Shown here piece by piece: positions 29,217-37,356 of a stretch of DNA of 64,000 nt. The stretch is from Clostridiales bacterium. Lineage in GTDB: Bacteria > Bacillota > Clostridia > Christensenellales > Borkfalkiaceae. The first letter of the stretch is position 1. Every line of letters begins with the position of its first letter. The stretch lies in NCBI GenBank assembly GCA_015055655.1, contig SVHW01000009.1:1-64000 (forward strand). The letters run 5' to 3'. The translations under genes and the position numbers were made by a program. The notes below the pieces were generated by a model. It was not told where the DNA came from, did no database searches, and was given only the letters and a program-made list of their open reading frames with translations.

Positions 29217-29672
29217 TTATTCACCCTCCTTTACGCGAAGGTCGGTAATGCGTTTGTTTTCACCCAAGTCGGTTATCGTCTTCACGAAATCGTTCATAAC
29301 CGCGGAGAAACGCGCGCCTTCCGCTGCGGATACCCACTCTACGCGCGTACGTTCTTTCTCAATCCCCATATAATCTAAGAAACTGAACAAGAGCGCCATT
29401 CTTCTTCTCGTATAGTAGTTGCCCGTTACGTAATGGCAATCCCCGGGGTGACAACCGCAAAGGATAACCCCGTCTGCCCCTTGTTGGAAGGCTTTGAGCA
29501 CGAACGTGGGGTTTACGCGACAAGAACAGGGTACGCGGATAATCTTTACGTTTGCAGGATAGCTAAGTCTGCTAGAACCTGCAAGGTCTGCCCCAGCATA
29601 CGAACACCAGTTGCAACAAAAGGCAACGATGTTAGGCACAAATTCTTTCTTTTCGGTGCTTACTTCTTGCAT
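29217..29672 (-). CDS. flxD: MvhD/FlxD electron-transfer subunit
   Basis: 151 residues, the MvhD (methyl-viologen-reducing hydrogenase delta) family with a [2Fe-2S] cluster. Seen: FCCNWCSYAGADLAGSSR, VPCSCRVNPTFVLKAF and CGCHPGDCHYVTGNYYTRRRM. In methanogens and in Flx-Hdr it carries electrons from the hydrogenase or FlxABC to HdrA. It overlaps hdrA by 13 bases and is followed one base later by flxC, a good sign of a stable complex. Confidence 0.93.
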   Translation of the reverse strand: MQEVSTEKKEFVPNIVAFCCNWCSYAGADLAGSSRLSYPANVKIIRVPCSCRVNPTFVLKAFQQGADGVILCGCHPGDCHYVTGNYYTRRRMALLFSFLDYMGIEKERTRVEWVSAAEGARFSAVMNDFVKTITDLGENKRITDLRVKEGE

Positions 29673-31651
29673 ATTGCTTCCACCTCCGACATAATTTGTT
29701 TCGAGCTAAATCCCTTCAAATCCATTGCCCCAGAAGGACAGGTTACCGTACAAGCGCCACAACCTTGACATACCGCAGGGTTCACCGACGCTACGCGACG
29801 GATTTCCGTTTTACCGCCGCCAAGACGGAATTCTTTATCCACGTACGTAATCGCACCGTAGGCGCATACGTTGGCGCATTGGCTACAACCGTTACACATA
29901 TTTTCGTCGGGCGTAGCTACGCAAGGGTTCGTCTTTAACTTGTCTTTTACCAGCAAGCCGATGACCTTCGCCGCGCAAGCAGACGCCTGCGATACCGTTT
30001 CGGGAATATCCTTCGGGCCTTGACATACGCCTGCAAGATATACGCCTGCCGTGGGGCTTTCCACGGGACGAAGCTTCGCGTGCGATTCCGTCAAGAAATT
30101 GTTGGTGTCGATACTTGCCGTCAACAGCGTGGCAATTTTTCTCACCGCGGGTTCGGGTTCAATCGCCGCAGCCAATACTACAAGGTCAGATTCAATCGTA
30201 ACTTGTTCGTTATCGATAAGGTTCGAGCCTTGTACCATCAATTTGCCGTTTTCGTTATATACTTTCCCGACCATACCCTTGATATAGTTTACGCCGTATT
30301 GTTCTACCGCGCGGCGGAAGAATTCGTCGTAGTTTTTACCGGGGGTACGCACGTCGATATAGAATACGTTGACCTGCGTATCGGGATATTTTTCACGGAT
30401 AAGCATTGCGTGTTTTGCCGTATACATACAGCAAATCTTCGAGCAGTACGGCTTGCCGCAACCGCTGGTATCACGCGAGCCTACGCATTGAATAAACGTA
30501 ATCGTCTTGGGATGTTCGTTATCCGAAGGACGGAGCAATACGCCGCCCGTAGGGCCAGCTGCGTTCATCAATCTTTCCAATTCCAAAGACGTAATTACGT
30601 CTTTGTTATCAGCGTAGCCGTATTCGTTAAACGCCGTAAGTTCGATAGGCTTAAAGCCCGTCGCAACGACGATTGCGCCGTACTGACGTTCGATAAAGCT
30701 ATCTTTTTGCTCGTAATCAATCGCGCCTACGCCGCAGAATTTTTGACAAATACCGCATTTGCCCGTCTTCAATTTAATACATTGTTCAGGGTCGATTACC
30801 GCAACGTTGGGGATAGCCTGCGCAAACGGGATATAAATAGCAGGACGAGTGTTCAAGCCCATATTAAAGGTGTTAAGCCCTTTCTTCGAAGGACATTTTT
30901 CCATACACAGCTTACAACCCGTACACTTCGTTTCATCAACGAATCTCGCTTTGCGACGAATTTTTACGTTGAAATTACCAACGAAGCCTTTTACTTCTTC
31001 CACTTCGCTATACGAAAGAATATCAATCTTTTCGTGTTGCGCGCAATCCACCATCTTCGGCGTCAAAATACAAGCCGAGCAGTCGAGCGTGGGGAACGTT
31101 TTATCCAACTGCGCCATACGGCCGCCGATGGTTGCGTTCTTTTCTACGATATCTACCTCAAAGCCTGCGTCTGCAATGTCAAGCGCCGCTTGAATACCTG
31201 CGATACCGCCGCCGATAACGAGCGCGCGTTTTACAACGGGGCTTTCCCCTGCCATAAGCGGCGCGTTGAGTTTTACTTTCGCAATCGCCGTACGCACGAG
31301 GATAACCGCTTTTTCCGTCGCCTCGTCGATATCTTTATGAATCCACGAGCAATGTTCGCGGATATTGGCAACTTCTACCATATACGGGTTCAGCCCAGCC
31401 GCTTCCGCCGCTTTGCGGAAGGTGGCTTCGTGCATTCTCGGCGAACAAGAGCCAATGACGATACCCGTAAGGTTATGTTCTTTAATTGCCTGTTTGATGA
31501 GTTGCTGTCCGTTTTCGGAGCACATATATTGATAGTTTGCGGAATATACGACGCCAGGTTCGTTTTTCATAACTTCCGCAACTTTTACAACGTCGACCGT
31601 TGCTGAAATGTTGCTACCGCACCAACAAATAAAAACACCTATTCTTTGCAT
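29660..31651 (-). CDS. hdrA: Heterodisulfide reductase subunit A, bifurcating flavoprotein
   Basis: 663 residues, the full-length form. Seen: an N-terminal domain with FICWCGSNI and SCSPRMHEATF, the FAD motif VIGGGIAGIQAALD (about 143-158), TFPTLDCSACILTPKM (a Cys-rich HdrA hallmark), CTGCKLCMEKCP, CGICQKFC, and two C-terminal [4Fe-4S] sets CNGCSQCANVC and CQGCGACTVTCP. HdrA is the site of flavin-based bifurcation in methanogens: one electron goes uphill to ferredoxin, the other to HdrBC. The organism has no methanogen genes here, so its partner is more likely fumarate via FrdAB. Confidence 0.95.
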   Translation of the reverse strand: MQRIGVFICWCGSNISATVDVVKVAEVMKNEPGVVYSANYQYMCSENGQQLIKQAIKEHNLTGIVIGSCSPRMHEATFRKAAEAAGLNPYMVEVANIREHCSWIHKDIDEATEKAVILVRTAIAKVKLNAPLMAGESPVVKRALVIGGGIAGIQAALDIADAGFEVDIVEKNATIGGRMAQLDKTFPTLDCSACILTPKMVDCAQHEKIDILSYSEVEEVKGFVGNFNVKIRRKARFVDETKCTGCKLCMEKCPSKKGLNTFNMGLNTRPAIYIPFAQAIPNVAVIDPEQCIKLKTGKCGICQKFCGVGAIDYEQKDSFIERQYGAIVVATGFKPIELTAFNEYGYADNKDVITSLELERLMNAAGPTGGVLLRPSDNEHPKTITFIQCVGSRDTSGCGKPYCSKICCMYTAKHAMLIREKYPDTQVNVFYIDVRTPGKNYDEFFRRAVEQYGVNYIKGMVGKVYNENGKLMVQGSNLIDNEQVTIESDLVVLAAAIEPEPAVRKIATLLTASIDTNNFLTESHAKLRPVESPTAGVYLAGVCQGPKDIPETVSQASACAAKVIGLLVKDKLKTNPCVATPDENMCNGCSQCANVCAYGAITYVDKEFRLGGGKTEIRRVASVNPAVCQGCGACTVTCPSGAMDLKGFSSKQIMSEVEAICKK

Positions 31652-31683
31652 TTTATTTACTCTCTTTTTTTAGATTTTTATCG

Positions 31684-32070
31684 TTATTTATTATATTTTC
31701 TGTATGCGCTTACCAACAATTGTTGAGGGATAAATTCGTCAACGATAGGCGGTATATCTTCCGCTTTCACGCCGTTGTTTCCTTGCATACGCACCACCGT
31801 ATCGCGCACCGCTTCCACTACCGCAGCCGGCGCAACGCCTCTGGGACAACGCTCTACGCACGCCATACAAGATAAACAGTTCCAAATTGCCTTACAAGCA
31901 AGCAATTCGTCAATTTTTCCTCTTTCAAGCATAGAAACGAATTGGTGCGGCTTGATATCCATATCTTTGAACGCAGGACATCTACCTGAACATTTGCCAC
32001 ACTTCATACACTTTCTTACGTCCGTGCCGCTTAATCTTTGCATATTTTCAATGCGTTCTTCTTTCGTCAT
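31684..32070 (-). CDS. hdrC: Heterodisulfide reductase subunit C
   Basis: 128 residues with two [4Fe-4S] motifs, CMKCGKCSGRCPAF and CLSCMACVERCP. It passes electrons from HdrA to HdrB. Its start overlaps the hdrB stop (32067-32070) by four bases, the usual BC coupling. Gene order B-C-A-D differs from the A-B-C-D seen in Desulfovibrio flx-hdr. Confidence 0.92.
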   Translation of the reverse strand: MTKEERIENMQRLSGTDVRKCMKCGKCSGRCPAFKDMDIKPHQFVSMLERGKIDELLACKAIWNCLSCMACVERCPRGVAPAAVVEAVRDTVVRMQGNNGVKAEDIPPIVDEFIPQQLLVSAYRKYNK

Positions 32071-32846
32071 TGTTCCACCCCCAACGCTTCGGCAAGAAGC
32101 TCGGTAAAGTATTTCACAGGCAAGATGTTATCGCCGTTTACCTGCAAGTTGTACAGGCAGAGCGGACAAGCGGTAATCACTTCTTCCGCACCCTTTTCTT
32201 TTGCGCTGGAAAGCACTTTACGGCTCTTTTCCTTAGGTAAATCGCTATTCTTCAAAGACACGTACGCGCCACAACACTCGTTACGGAAGGGATACACGAC
32301 GGGCGTACCGCCGATGGCACGGATAAAGTCTTCGATAATCGTGGGATTTTCGGGATTGTCAAACGCCATTACGCCGCTGGGACGGAGCAAAAGACAGCCG
32401 TAGTACGCACCGATTTTTCTATTCAACGGTTTTACTACCGCTTTTTTAATTGCATCGAATCCCACTACGTTTTTCAACATTTCGAGATAATGCAATACTT
32501 CCGTTTCCCCTTTATACGGTTCGTCCAACTTCATATAGTTGTTGGCGCGGAATTGAATATCAGCGTTTGTTTTCATATCTTCGTTTGCGCGTTTGATGAC
32601 GTTGTGGCAAGCCGAGCAAAGCGTAAGCAATTTTCCGCCGTGGTGTTTTGCATAATCCAATGCGCGCACCGCTGAAAGCTTGGTTGCTATTTCGTCCGTA
32701 CCCATTTTGTACACGGCGCCGCAACATTGCCAATTTTCGATTTCTTCCATCTCCACGCCCAAAACCTCTGCGCAACGACGCGCCGTTACGTCAAGCTCTT
32801 TCGCTTTCGTTTTGAGCGTACAGCCGGGATAGTAACTGATTTTCAT
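32067..32846 (-). CDS. hdrB: Heterodisulfide reductase subunit B
   Basis: 259 residues with two complete CCG domains: YYPGCTLKT, WQCCGAV and LCSAC; then YYGC, NECCGAYVS and CPLC. In HdrB these ligate two non-cubane [4Fe-4S] clusters that reduce the heterodisulfide. Because both sets are intact, a disulfide or thiol cofactor could be the acceptor here, or HdrBC may act only as a relay to FrdB. No DsrC partner is nearby. Confidence 0.93.
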   Translation of the reverse strand: MKISYYPGCTLKTKAKELDVTARRCAEVLGVEMEEIENWQCCGAVYKMGTDEIATKLSAVRALDYAKHHGGKLLTLCSACHNVIKRANEDMKTNADIQFRANNYMKLDEPYKGETEVLHYLEMLKNVVGFDAIKKAVVKPLNRKIGAYYGCLLLRPSGVMAFDNPENPTIIEDFIRAIGGTPVVYPFRNECCGAYVSLKNSDLPKEKSRKVLSSAKEKGAEEVITACPLCLYNLQVNGDNILPVKYFTELLAEALGVEQ

Positions 32847-32873
32847 AATACTTTCTACCTCTTTACGAGTATA

Positions 32874-34250
32874 TTATTTTTGCGGATACGCCATTTCTTC
32901 GGGACGGAAGACTTCGTCAAATTTTTCCGCCGTTAAGAAACCGAGCGCAACGCAAGCCTCTTTCAAGGAAATGTTTTCCTTGTATGCCTTCTTTGCTGTC
33001 TTCGCTGCGTTTTCATAGCCGATATACGGGTTGAGCGCCGTAACCAACATCAAAGAATTGTAAAGATTGTGATGCATTTTTTCTTTGTTCGCTTTAATAC
33101 CCGTTACGCAGTTCTTTTCAAACGATACGATACCATCTGCAAGCAAACGCACCGATTGCAAGAAATTGTAAATGATGACGGGCATAAATACGTTGAGTTC
33201 GAAATTCCCTTGCGACGCGCCTACGCCTACCGCAACGTCGTTTGCCATAACTTGTACGGCAACCATCGTCATCGATTCGCATTGCGTAGGGTTCACTTTA
33301 CCGGGCATAATCGAAGAACCGGGTTCGTTTTCGGGAATAAAGATTTCACCAAGTCCGTCGCGAGGGCCGCTAGCAAGCCATCTTACGTCGTTGGCAATCT
33401 TCATAAGGTTACAAGCAAGCGCTTTCAACGCGCCGTGCGCAAACACGAGCTCGTCCTTCGCTGTCAACGCGTGATATTTATTTTCCGCCGTAACGAATTT
33501 CTTTCCCGTCAGTTCGCTGACCTGCGCCGCCACTTCTTCGGCAAAGCCTTTGGGGGCGTTCAAGCCCGTGCCTACCGCCGTGCCGCCAAGCGCAAGTTCT
33601 TTCAATCCGTCAAGCGACAACGCAAGTTGCGCTTTCGTCTTTTCTACCATATTTCTCCAACCGCTAATCTCTTGCGAGAAAGCAATGGGAACGGCGTCTT
33701 GCAAATGCGTTCTACCACTCTTAACGATACCTTCGTTTTCTTCTTCCAAACGTTTGAGCGTCGCAATAAGCGTGTCCATTGCAGGGAAGAGTTTGTCTTC
33801 AATAGCAACAACCGCCGCGATGTGCATTGCCGTAGGGAAGGTGTCGTTGGAACTTTGGCTCTTATTGATATCGTCGTTGGGGTGCAACAGCTTTTTACCG
33901 GCGATTTCGTTGCCGCGGTTTGCGATAACTTCGTTGGCGTTCATATTCGATTGCGTGCCGCTACCCGTTTGCCATACGACAAGCGGGAAATGTCCGTTCA
34001 AGCTGCCCGAAATCACTTCGTCGCAAGCCGCGCAAATGGCGTCTTTCTTTTCTTCGGGAAGTTTCCCAAGTTTCCAGTTAGCAAGCGCCGCCGCTTTTTT
34101 TAATACGCCGAACGCTTTCGTGATTTCACGAGGCATTACTTCTTCGCCGATACGGAAGTTTTGAAAACTTCTTTGCGTTTGCGCCGCCCAGTATCTATCT
34201 GCAGGGACTTGCATTTCCCCCATCGTGTCTTTTTCAATACGGTATTCCAT
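32874..34250 (-). CDS. fumC: Fumarate hydratase, class II
   Basis: Interconverts malate and fumarate; 458 residues from the ATG at 34250 (GGAG 8 bases upstream). Seen: [23 protein letters not shown] and the signature [15 protein letters not shown]. Class II fumarase is iron-free. It sits between mdh and hdrB in one operon, so the route malate to fumarate to succinate is encoded together. Confidence 0.95.
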   Translation of the reverse strand: MEYRIEKDTMGEMQVPADRYWAAQTQRSFQNFRIGEEVMPREITKAFGVLKKAAALANWKLGKLPEEKKDAICAACDEVISGSLNGHFPLVVWQTGSGTQSNMNANEVIANRGNEIAGKKLLHPNDDINKSQSSNDTFPTAMHIAAVVAIEDKLFPAMDTLIATLKRLEEENEGIVKSGRTHLQDAVPIAFSQEISGWRNMVEKTKAQLALSLDGLKELALGGTAVGTGLNAPKGFAEEVAAQVSELTGKKFVTAENKYHALTAKDELVFAHGALKALACNLMKIANDVRWLASGPRDGLGEIFIPENEPGSSIMPGKVNPTQCESMTMVAVQVMANDVAVGVGASQGNFELNVFMPVIIYNFLQSVRLLADGIVSFEKNCVTGIKANKEKMHHNLYNSLMLVTALNPYIGYENAAKTAKKAYKENISLKEACVALGFLTAEKFDEVFRPEEMAYPQK

Positions 34251-34265
34251 TTTTATTTTCTCCAA

Positions 34266-35216
34266 TTAGATTTCAATTTGCGAGATAACGTCTTTCAATA
34301 CCTTCGCGCTGTTTTGGAACTTCGCCACTTCTTCGTCCGTCAGCTTCGGCGTGAGCGTCTTAACAACGCCTTTCGAACCGATTACGCACAACGTAGAAAG
34401 CGCTACGTCGGATACGCCGTATTCGCCGTCGAGTACCGTGGATACGGGCAATACGGTGTACGCGCTGGAATAGATGCTGTCAACGATTTGTTTTACGGAC
34501 GCTGCGATACCGTAGAAAGTAGCGCCTTTGCCAGCGATAATCTTACCGCCCGATTTCTTTACGTATTCTTCTACTTCTTCACGAGTGTAAGGCATCGCTT
34601 TCAACGTTTCGTTATCACAAACAGCCGCTTCGTAATCAGCCAAAGCCATACCGGAAATATCCGCCATCGACCAAGCCACGAACGAGCTGTCGCCGTGTTC
34701 GCCCAAAACGTACGCGTGGACTTGTTTTTGGTTTACCGAATACAACTCGGAAAGGCGCGTTCTCAAACGGATACTATCAAGCGTGCAACCCGTACCGATA
34801 ACGCGGTTCTTGGGAATACCCGTAATTTTGCAGAATACGTAGGTGAGTACGTCTACGGGATTTGCAACGAACAAGTACAACGCGTCGGGCGCGTGTTTAA
34901 CGATTTGCGGAGCGATGCTCTTTAAAATGTTTACGTTCGTTTGCGTAAGGTCGATACGAGATTGACCGGGCTTTCTGCCTACGCCCGACGTAATGATAAC
35001 GATATCCGAACCTGCCGCGTCTTCATACGTGCCACAGTAGATTTTGACGGGATGCAAATAGGGCGTCGCTTGTACGATGTCCATCGCTTCCCCTTTTGCC
35101 TTATCCACGTTGACGTCGATGAGTACGATTTCCGCAACCGAACCCGTCGCAACGAGCGTGTAGGCAACCGTTGCGCCTACTGAACCTGCACCGATGATAG
35201 TAACTTTGTTGTTCAT
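34266..35216 (-). CDS. mdh: NAD-dependent malate dehydrogenase (LDH/MDH superfamily)
   Basis: 316 residues from the ATG at 35216 (CGGAGA 8 bases upstream); an ATG at 35333 lies in the leader. Seen: IIGAGSVGATVAY (NAD), VLIDVNVDKAKG (Asp34, NAD rather than NADP), GVGRKPGQSR and LGEHGDSS with catalytic His174. The key position, Gln102 in lactate dehydrogenases, is Arg81 here (RKPG), the malate dehydrogenase residue. This agrees with its place before fumarase and the fumarate reductase set. Reduces oxaloacetate to malate with NADH. Confidence 0.8.
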   Translation of the reverse strand: MNNKVTIIGAGSVGATVAYTLVATGSVAEIVLIDVNVDKAKGEAMDIVQATPYLHPVKIYCGTYEDAAGSDIVIITSGVGRKPGQSRIDLTQTNVNILKSIAPQIVKHAPDALYLFVANPVDVLTYVFCKITGIPKNRVIGTGCTLDSIRLRTRLSELYSVNQKQVHAYVLGEHGDSSFVAWSMADISGMALADYEAAVCDNETLKAMPYTREEVEEYVKKSGGKIIAGKGATFYGIAASVKQIVDSIYSSAYTVLPVSTVLDGEYGVSDVALSTLCVIGSKGVVKTLTPKLTDEEVAKFQNSAKVLKDVISQIEI

Positions 35217-35281
35217 GTTTTTATCTCCGTTTTTTATTTTTTCCTTCTTTTTATCGCCTTTGAACGTTCCCTGCGCGCATA

Positions 35282-35297
35282 CGCATATATATATGCG
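35282..35297 (-). other. Perfect AT-rich palindrome in the mdh leader
   Basis: CGCATATATATATGCG lies in the about 110-base leader of the mdh operon. It could form a hairpin in the mRNA or be a DNA operator. Confidence 0.4.
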
Positions 35298-35334
35298 CGT
35301 GCGATAAGGGCATTTTATTACACGATACGACATT

Positions 35335-35363
35335 ATTATATCATATTTTTTTTATAATCACAA
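35335..35363 (-). promoter_or_regulatory. Promoter of the mdh-fumC-hdr-flx-frd operon
   Basis: TTGTGA (35358-35363) and TATAAT (35335-35340) with 17 bp between. The only good promoter found for the twelve genes down to 22.5 kb. Confidence 0.75.
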
Positions 35364-35435
35364 ATACTTGACAGCCGTTTTTGTTTTTTTTAATCGCTAA
35401 ATCGATAAATTTTTATCTTTTTTCGCAAAAAAAAA

Positions 35436-35454
35436 GCTCTGCTATAAGCAGAGC
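35436..35454 (-). terminator. Terminator after the DUF308-like gene
   Basis: An 8-bp stem GCTCTGCT/AGCAGAGC, loop ATA, followed on the minus strand by nine T. It separates this gene from the mdh operon. Confidence 0.9.
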
Positions 35455-35474
35455 ACTTCTCGTATTTCTTTTTT

Positions 35475-35954
35475 CTAATCGCCAACCAGCGCGTCAACGA
35501 GCAACAAACCGCCTTCTACCACGACGAGAATTCCACCGACGACGAATACCCACGTCACCGAACCGCCCCCGTTGAAAAGGAGCAATATCCCTATCAAAAT
35601 ACAAACGACGGGCAATAAATACGTCACGACCTTTTGCAATACGGAAACGCAATAATCGCGGGATTTTATCCCCTCGTACAATATGAGTATACCCGCAATC
35701 AATAACACGCCGGCAAGCAAATACAGCACCGCGCGGACGGCAAACACGCCGAATAAAATAACGACGACGCCCGATATTGCTTTTACAATCGCCGAAGGGA
35801 AAGACCTATTTATCGCGTCTATCACGCCAAGCGCAATCAGCAATATCCCTATCGCCGAAACGGCAATTTTTACCACTGATTCTTGAAAGGCAATCAACAA
35901 TACGCCAAGCGCCACCATCAACGCCGCAAAAACGATTTTTTCCGTCTTTTTCAT
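35475..35954 (-). CDS. DUF308/HdeD-like membrane protein
   Basis: 159 residues, about six closely spaced hydrophobic segments with short loops (IVFAALMVALGVLLIAFQES, ISGVVVILFGVFAVRAVLYL, LPVVCILIGILLLFNGGG). This is the short-repeat membrane pattern of DUF308 (HdeD-like) proteins, whose function is unknown; some are acid-stress proteins. AAAGGGGCGG precedes the ATG. An unusually structured leader of about 160 bases precedes it. Confidence 0.7.
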   Translation of the reverse strand: MKKTEKIVFAALMVALGVLLIAFQESVVKIAVSAIGILLIALGVIDAINRSFPSAIVKAISGVVVILFGVFAVRAVLYLLAGVLLIAGILILYEGIKSRDYCVSVLQKVVTYLLPVVCILIGILLLFNGGGSVTWVFVVGGILVVVEGGLLLVDALVGD

Positions 35955-35976
35955 AGCCGCCCCTTTTAGTTATTTT

Positions 35977-36116
35977 TATACGTACACGTATAAAATATAC
36001 GCGCCTAACGGCATTTCGAGGCGAGAGACGATTACCTATGCGTCGGCGCTTTTTCCAACTTCCGATACGCCTATCCTTAGACGGATTAATCCGTGTTCAC
36101 TTTTCACCGTCTCTCG
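35977..36116 (-). ncRNA. Structured leader RNA, candidate riboswitch-like element
   Basis: On the minus strand an 11-bp stem (36106-36116 with 36022-36032; CGAGAGACG and its complement plus two pairs) closes about 75 bases. Inside is the palindrome ACGGATTAATCCGT (36081-36094), and CGGAAG...CCG-ACGC pairings follow. Downstream, CGCCT/AGGCG (36002-36023) competes with the closing stem by two bases, and TATACG/CGTATA (35977-35992) lies just before the ribosome binding site. No known riboswitch class matches by eye. It belongs to the DUF308-like gene. Confidence 0.45.
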
Positions 36117-36147
36117 ACTTTTTACGAAATATATTACAGTATATGCA

Positions 36148-36184
36148 AAAAACCCGAAAAAGTGCACGACTTTTTCGGGTTTTT
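36148..36184 (-). terminator. Terminator after the PfkB kinase gene
   Basis: A 16-bp perfect stem centred on GCACG with long A and T tracts; bidirectional in form. Confidence 0.9.
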
Positions 36185-36198
36185 TATTTATTTAATTT

Positions 36199-37122
36199 TT
36201 ATATTTCAGTTACTCGAAGATTGCTTAATACTTCGGCGTACTGTTGCTTGGTAAACGACACTTTACCCGTCGTCATAACCGTCGCCGTACCTGCGGCTAC
36301 GCCTGCCCGTAAAATCTCTGAAATAGGCGCGCCTTCCGCCATACGGATGGCAGCAGCCGCCACCATACCGTCGCCTGCGCCCACCGTAGAATTCATTGCC
36401 ACGTTCAAGCTCTTACAATAAAAACTCTTCGTACCGTCCGTAATCACCGCGCCCTGTTTTCCCAGCGAAAGCAATACGTTTTTTGCCCCTCTATCAATCA
36501 ATTCGTAACACGCGTCCAACATATCTTGTTTGTCTTCGATACGTCTGCCGATACTGTTTTCCAATTCTTCTAAATTCGGTTTAATCAAATCCACGCCCAC
36601 GTCTAACGCGTGAAAGAGCCTATCCCCTTTTGCGTCGACGATTTTTATAGAATTGGGCGCAACCGCGCGCACCATTTCCCCATAAAAACGCGCGTCAATC
36701 CCTTTGGGCAAACCGCCGGAAAGCACCGTTACGGCGTTCTTTTGCGATTGCGCGCGGATGACGGATAACACCTCTTCCGCCTTCTCGTCTGCAACCTCTT
36801 CCCCTACGTCGTTTACCTCCGTCAACATCGCGCGGCTGTCGATAATTTTATAATTTTCGCGCACTCTGCCCTTATTCCACACGAAGGAAAAATGCACGCC
36901 TTCATTTGCCAGCGCGTTTTCAAACACGTACCCGTTTTCGTTATACATTAGCCCCGTAGCATAAGAAGGATATCCCATCCTTGCCACACCGATAGCCACG
37001 TTAAGCCCTTTCCCCCCTAACGACATCGCTTTATTTTTGACGACGTTGGTCATACCAACGTTCAAAGAATCCAGCTCCATCGTTACGTCGATTGACGGAC
37101 TCATACAAACGGATAAAATCAT
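36199..37122 (-). CDS. PfkB-family 1-phosphofructokinase / tagatose-6-phosphate kinase
   Basis: Sugar-phosphate kinase of 307 residues. Seen: GGKGLNVAIGVARMG (PfkB signature 1), SGGLPKGID, KPNLEELENSIG and the anion-hole motif STVGAGDGMVAAAAI with catalytic Asp. It probably phosphorylates fructose 1-phosphate or tagatose 6-phosphate to the bisphosphate; no phosphotransferase gene sits nearby to decide. AGGAG precedes the ATG. A separate promoter (TTGAAT, 17 bp, TATAAT) lies at 37228-37256. Confidence 0.85.
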   Translation of the reverse strand: MILSVCMSPSIDVTMELDSLNVGMTNVVKNKAMSLGGKGLNVAIGVARMGYPSYATGLMYNENGYVFENALANEGVHFSFVWNKGRVRENYKIIDSRAMLTEVNDVGEEVADEKAEEVLSVIRAQSQKNAVTVLSGGLPKGIDARFYGEMVRAVAPNSIKIVDAKGDRLFHALDVGVDLIKPNLEELENSIGRRIEDKQDMLDACYELIDRGAKNVLLSLGKQGAVITDGTKSFYCKSLNVAMNSTVGAGDGMVAAAAIRMAEGAPISEILRAGVAAGTATVMTTGKVSFTKQQYAEVLSNLRVTEI

Positions 37123-37227
37123 TATTCCACGCTCCTACAATTCCCCGTAGGGTAACGGAACGGAAAGCTGTTACAAAAACATACCGAAGCAGTTTTCCAT
37201 AGCGTTGCCTTACCATATACTATAATT

Positions 37228-37256
37228 ATTATACAACATAAAAATGCAAAATTCAA
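37228..37256 (-). promoter_or_regulatory. Promoter of the PfkB kinase gene
   Basis: TTGAAT (37251-37256) and TATAAT (37228-37233), 17-bp spacer, giving a leader of about 100 bases. Confidence 0.65.
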
Positions 37257-37304
37257 TAGCAAAAAAGAAAAAATTTTACCGTTTTTTCACTTTTTCATAC
37301 AAAA

Positions 37305-37331
37305 ACGGGCTTAGCCAAATGCCAAACCCGT
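37305..37331 (-). terminator. Terminator after pfkA
   Basis: An 11-bp stem with G-U pairs (ACGGGTTTGGC and GCTAAGCCCGT on the minus strand), followed by TTTTTG. Confidence 0.7.
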
Positions 37332-37356
37332 TGAATTGTAAATGGAGTTTACTATT

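Noticed and set aside
34161-34925. Plus-strand ORFs opposite mdh, fumC, dnaE and others
   Set aside because: They are antisense to well-supported genes and show no domain features or ribosome binding sites.
35335-35363. Rex (NADH-sensing) operator at the mdh promoter
   Set aside because: TTGTGA is present but its inverted partner is not at the expected distance, so no Rex site is supported.
36022-36116. Cobalamin riboswitch
   Set aside because: AAAAGTGAACACGG with ATCCGT faintly recalls a conserved cobalamin segment, but the rest of the core and the neighbour genes do not fit.
37031-37216. 61-residue leader peptide before the PfkB kinase gene
   Set aside because: It lacks a ribosome binding site and overlaps the kinase start; there is no run of regulatory codons.
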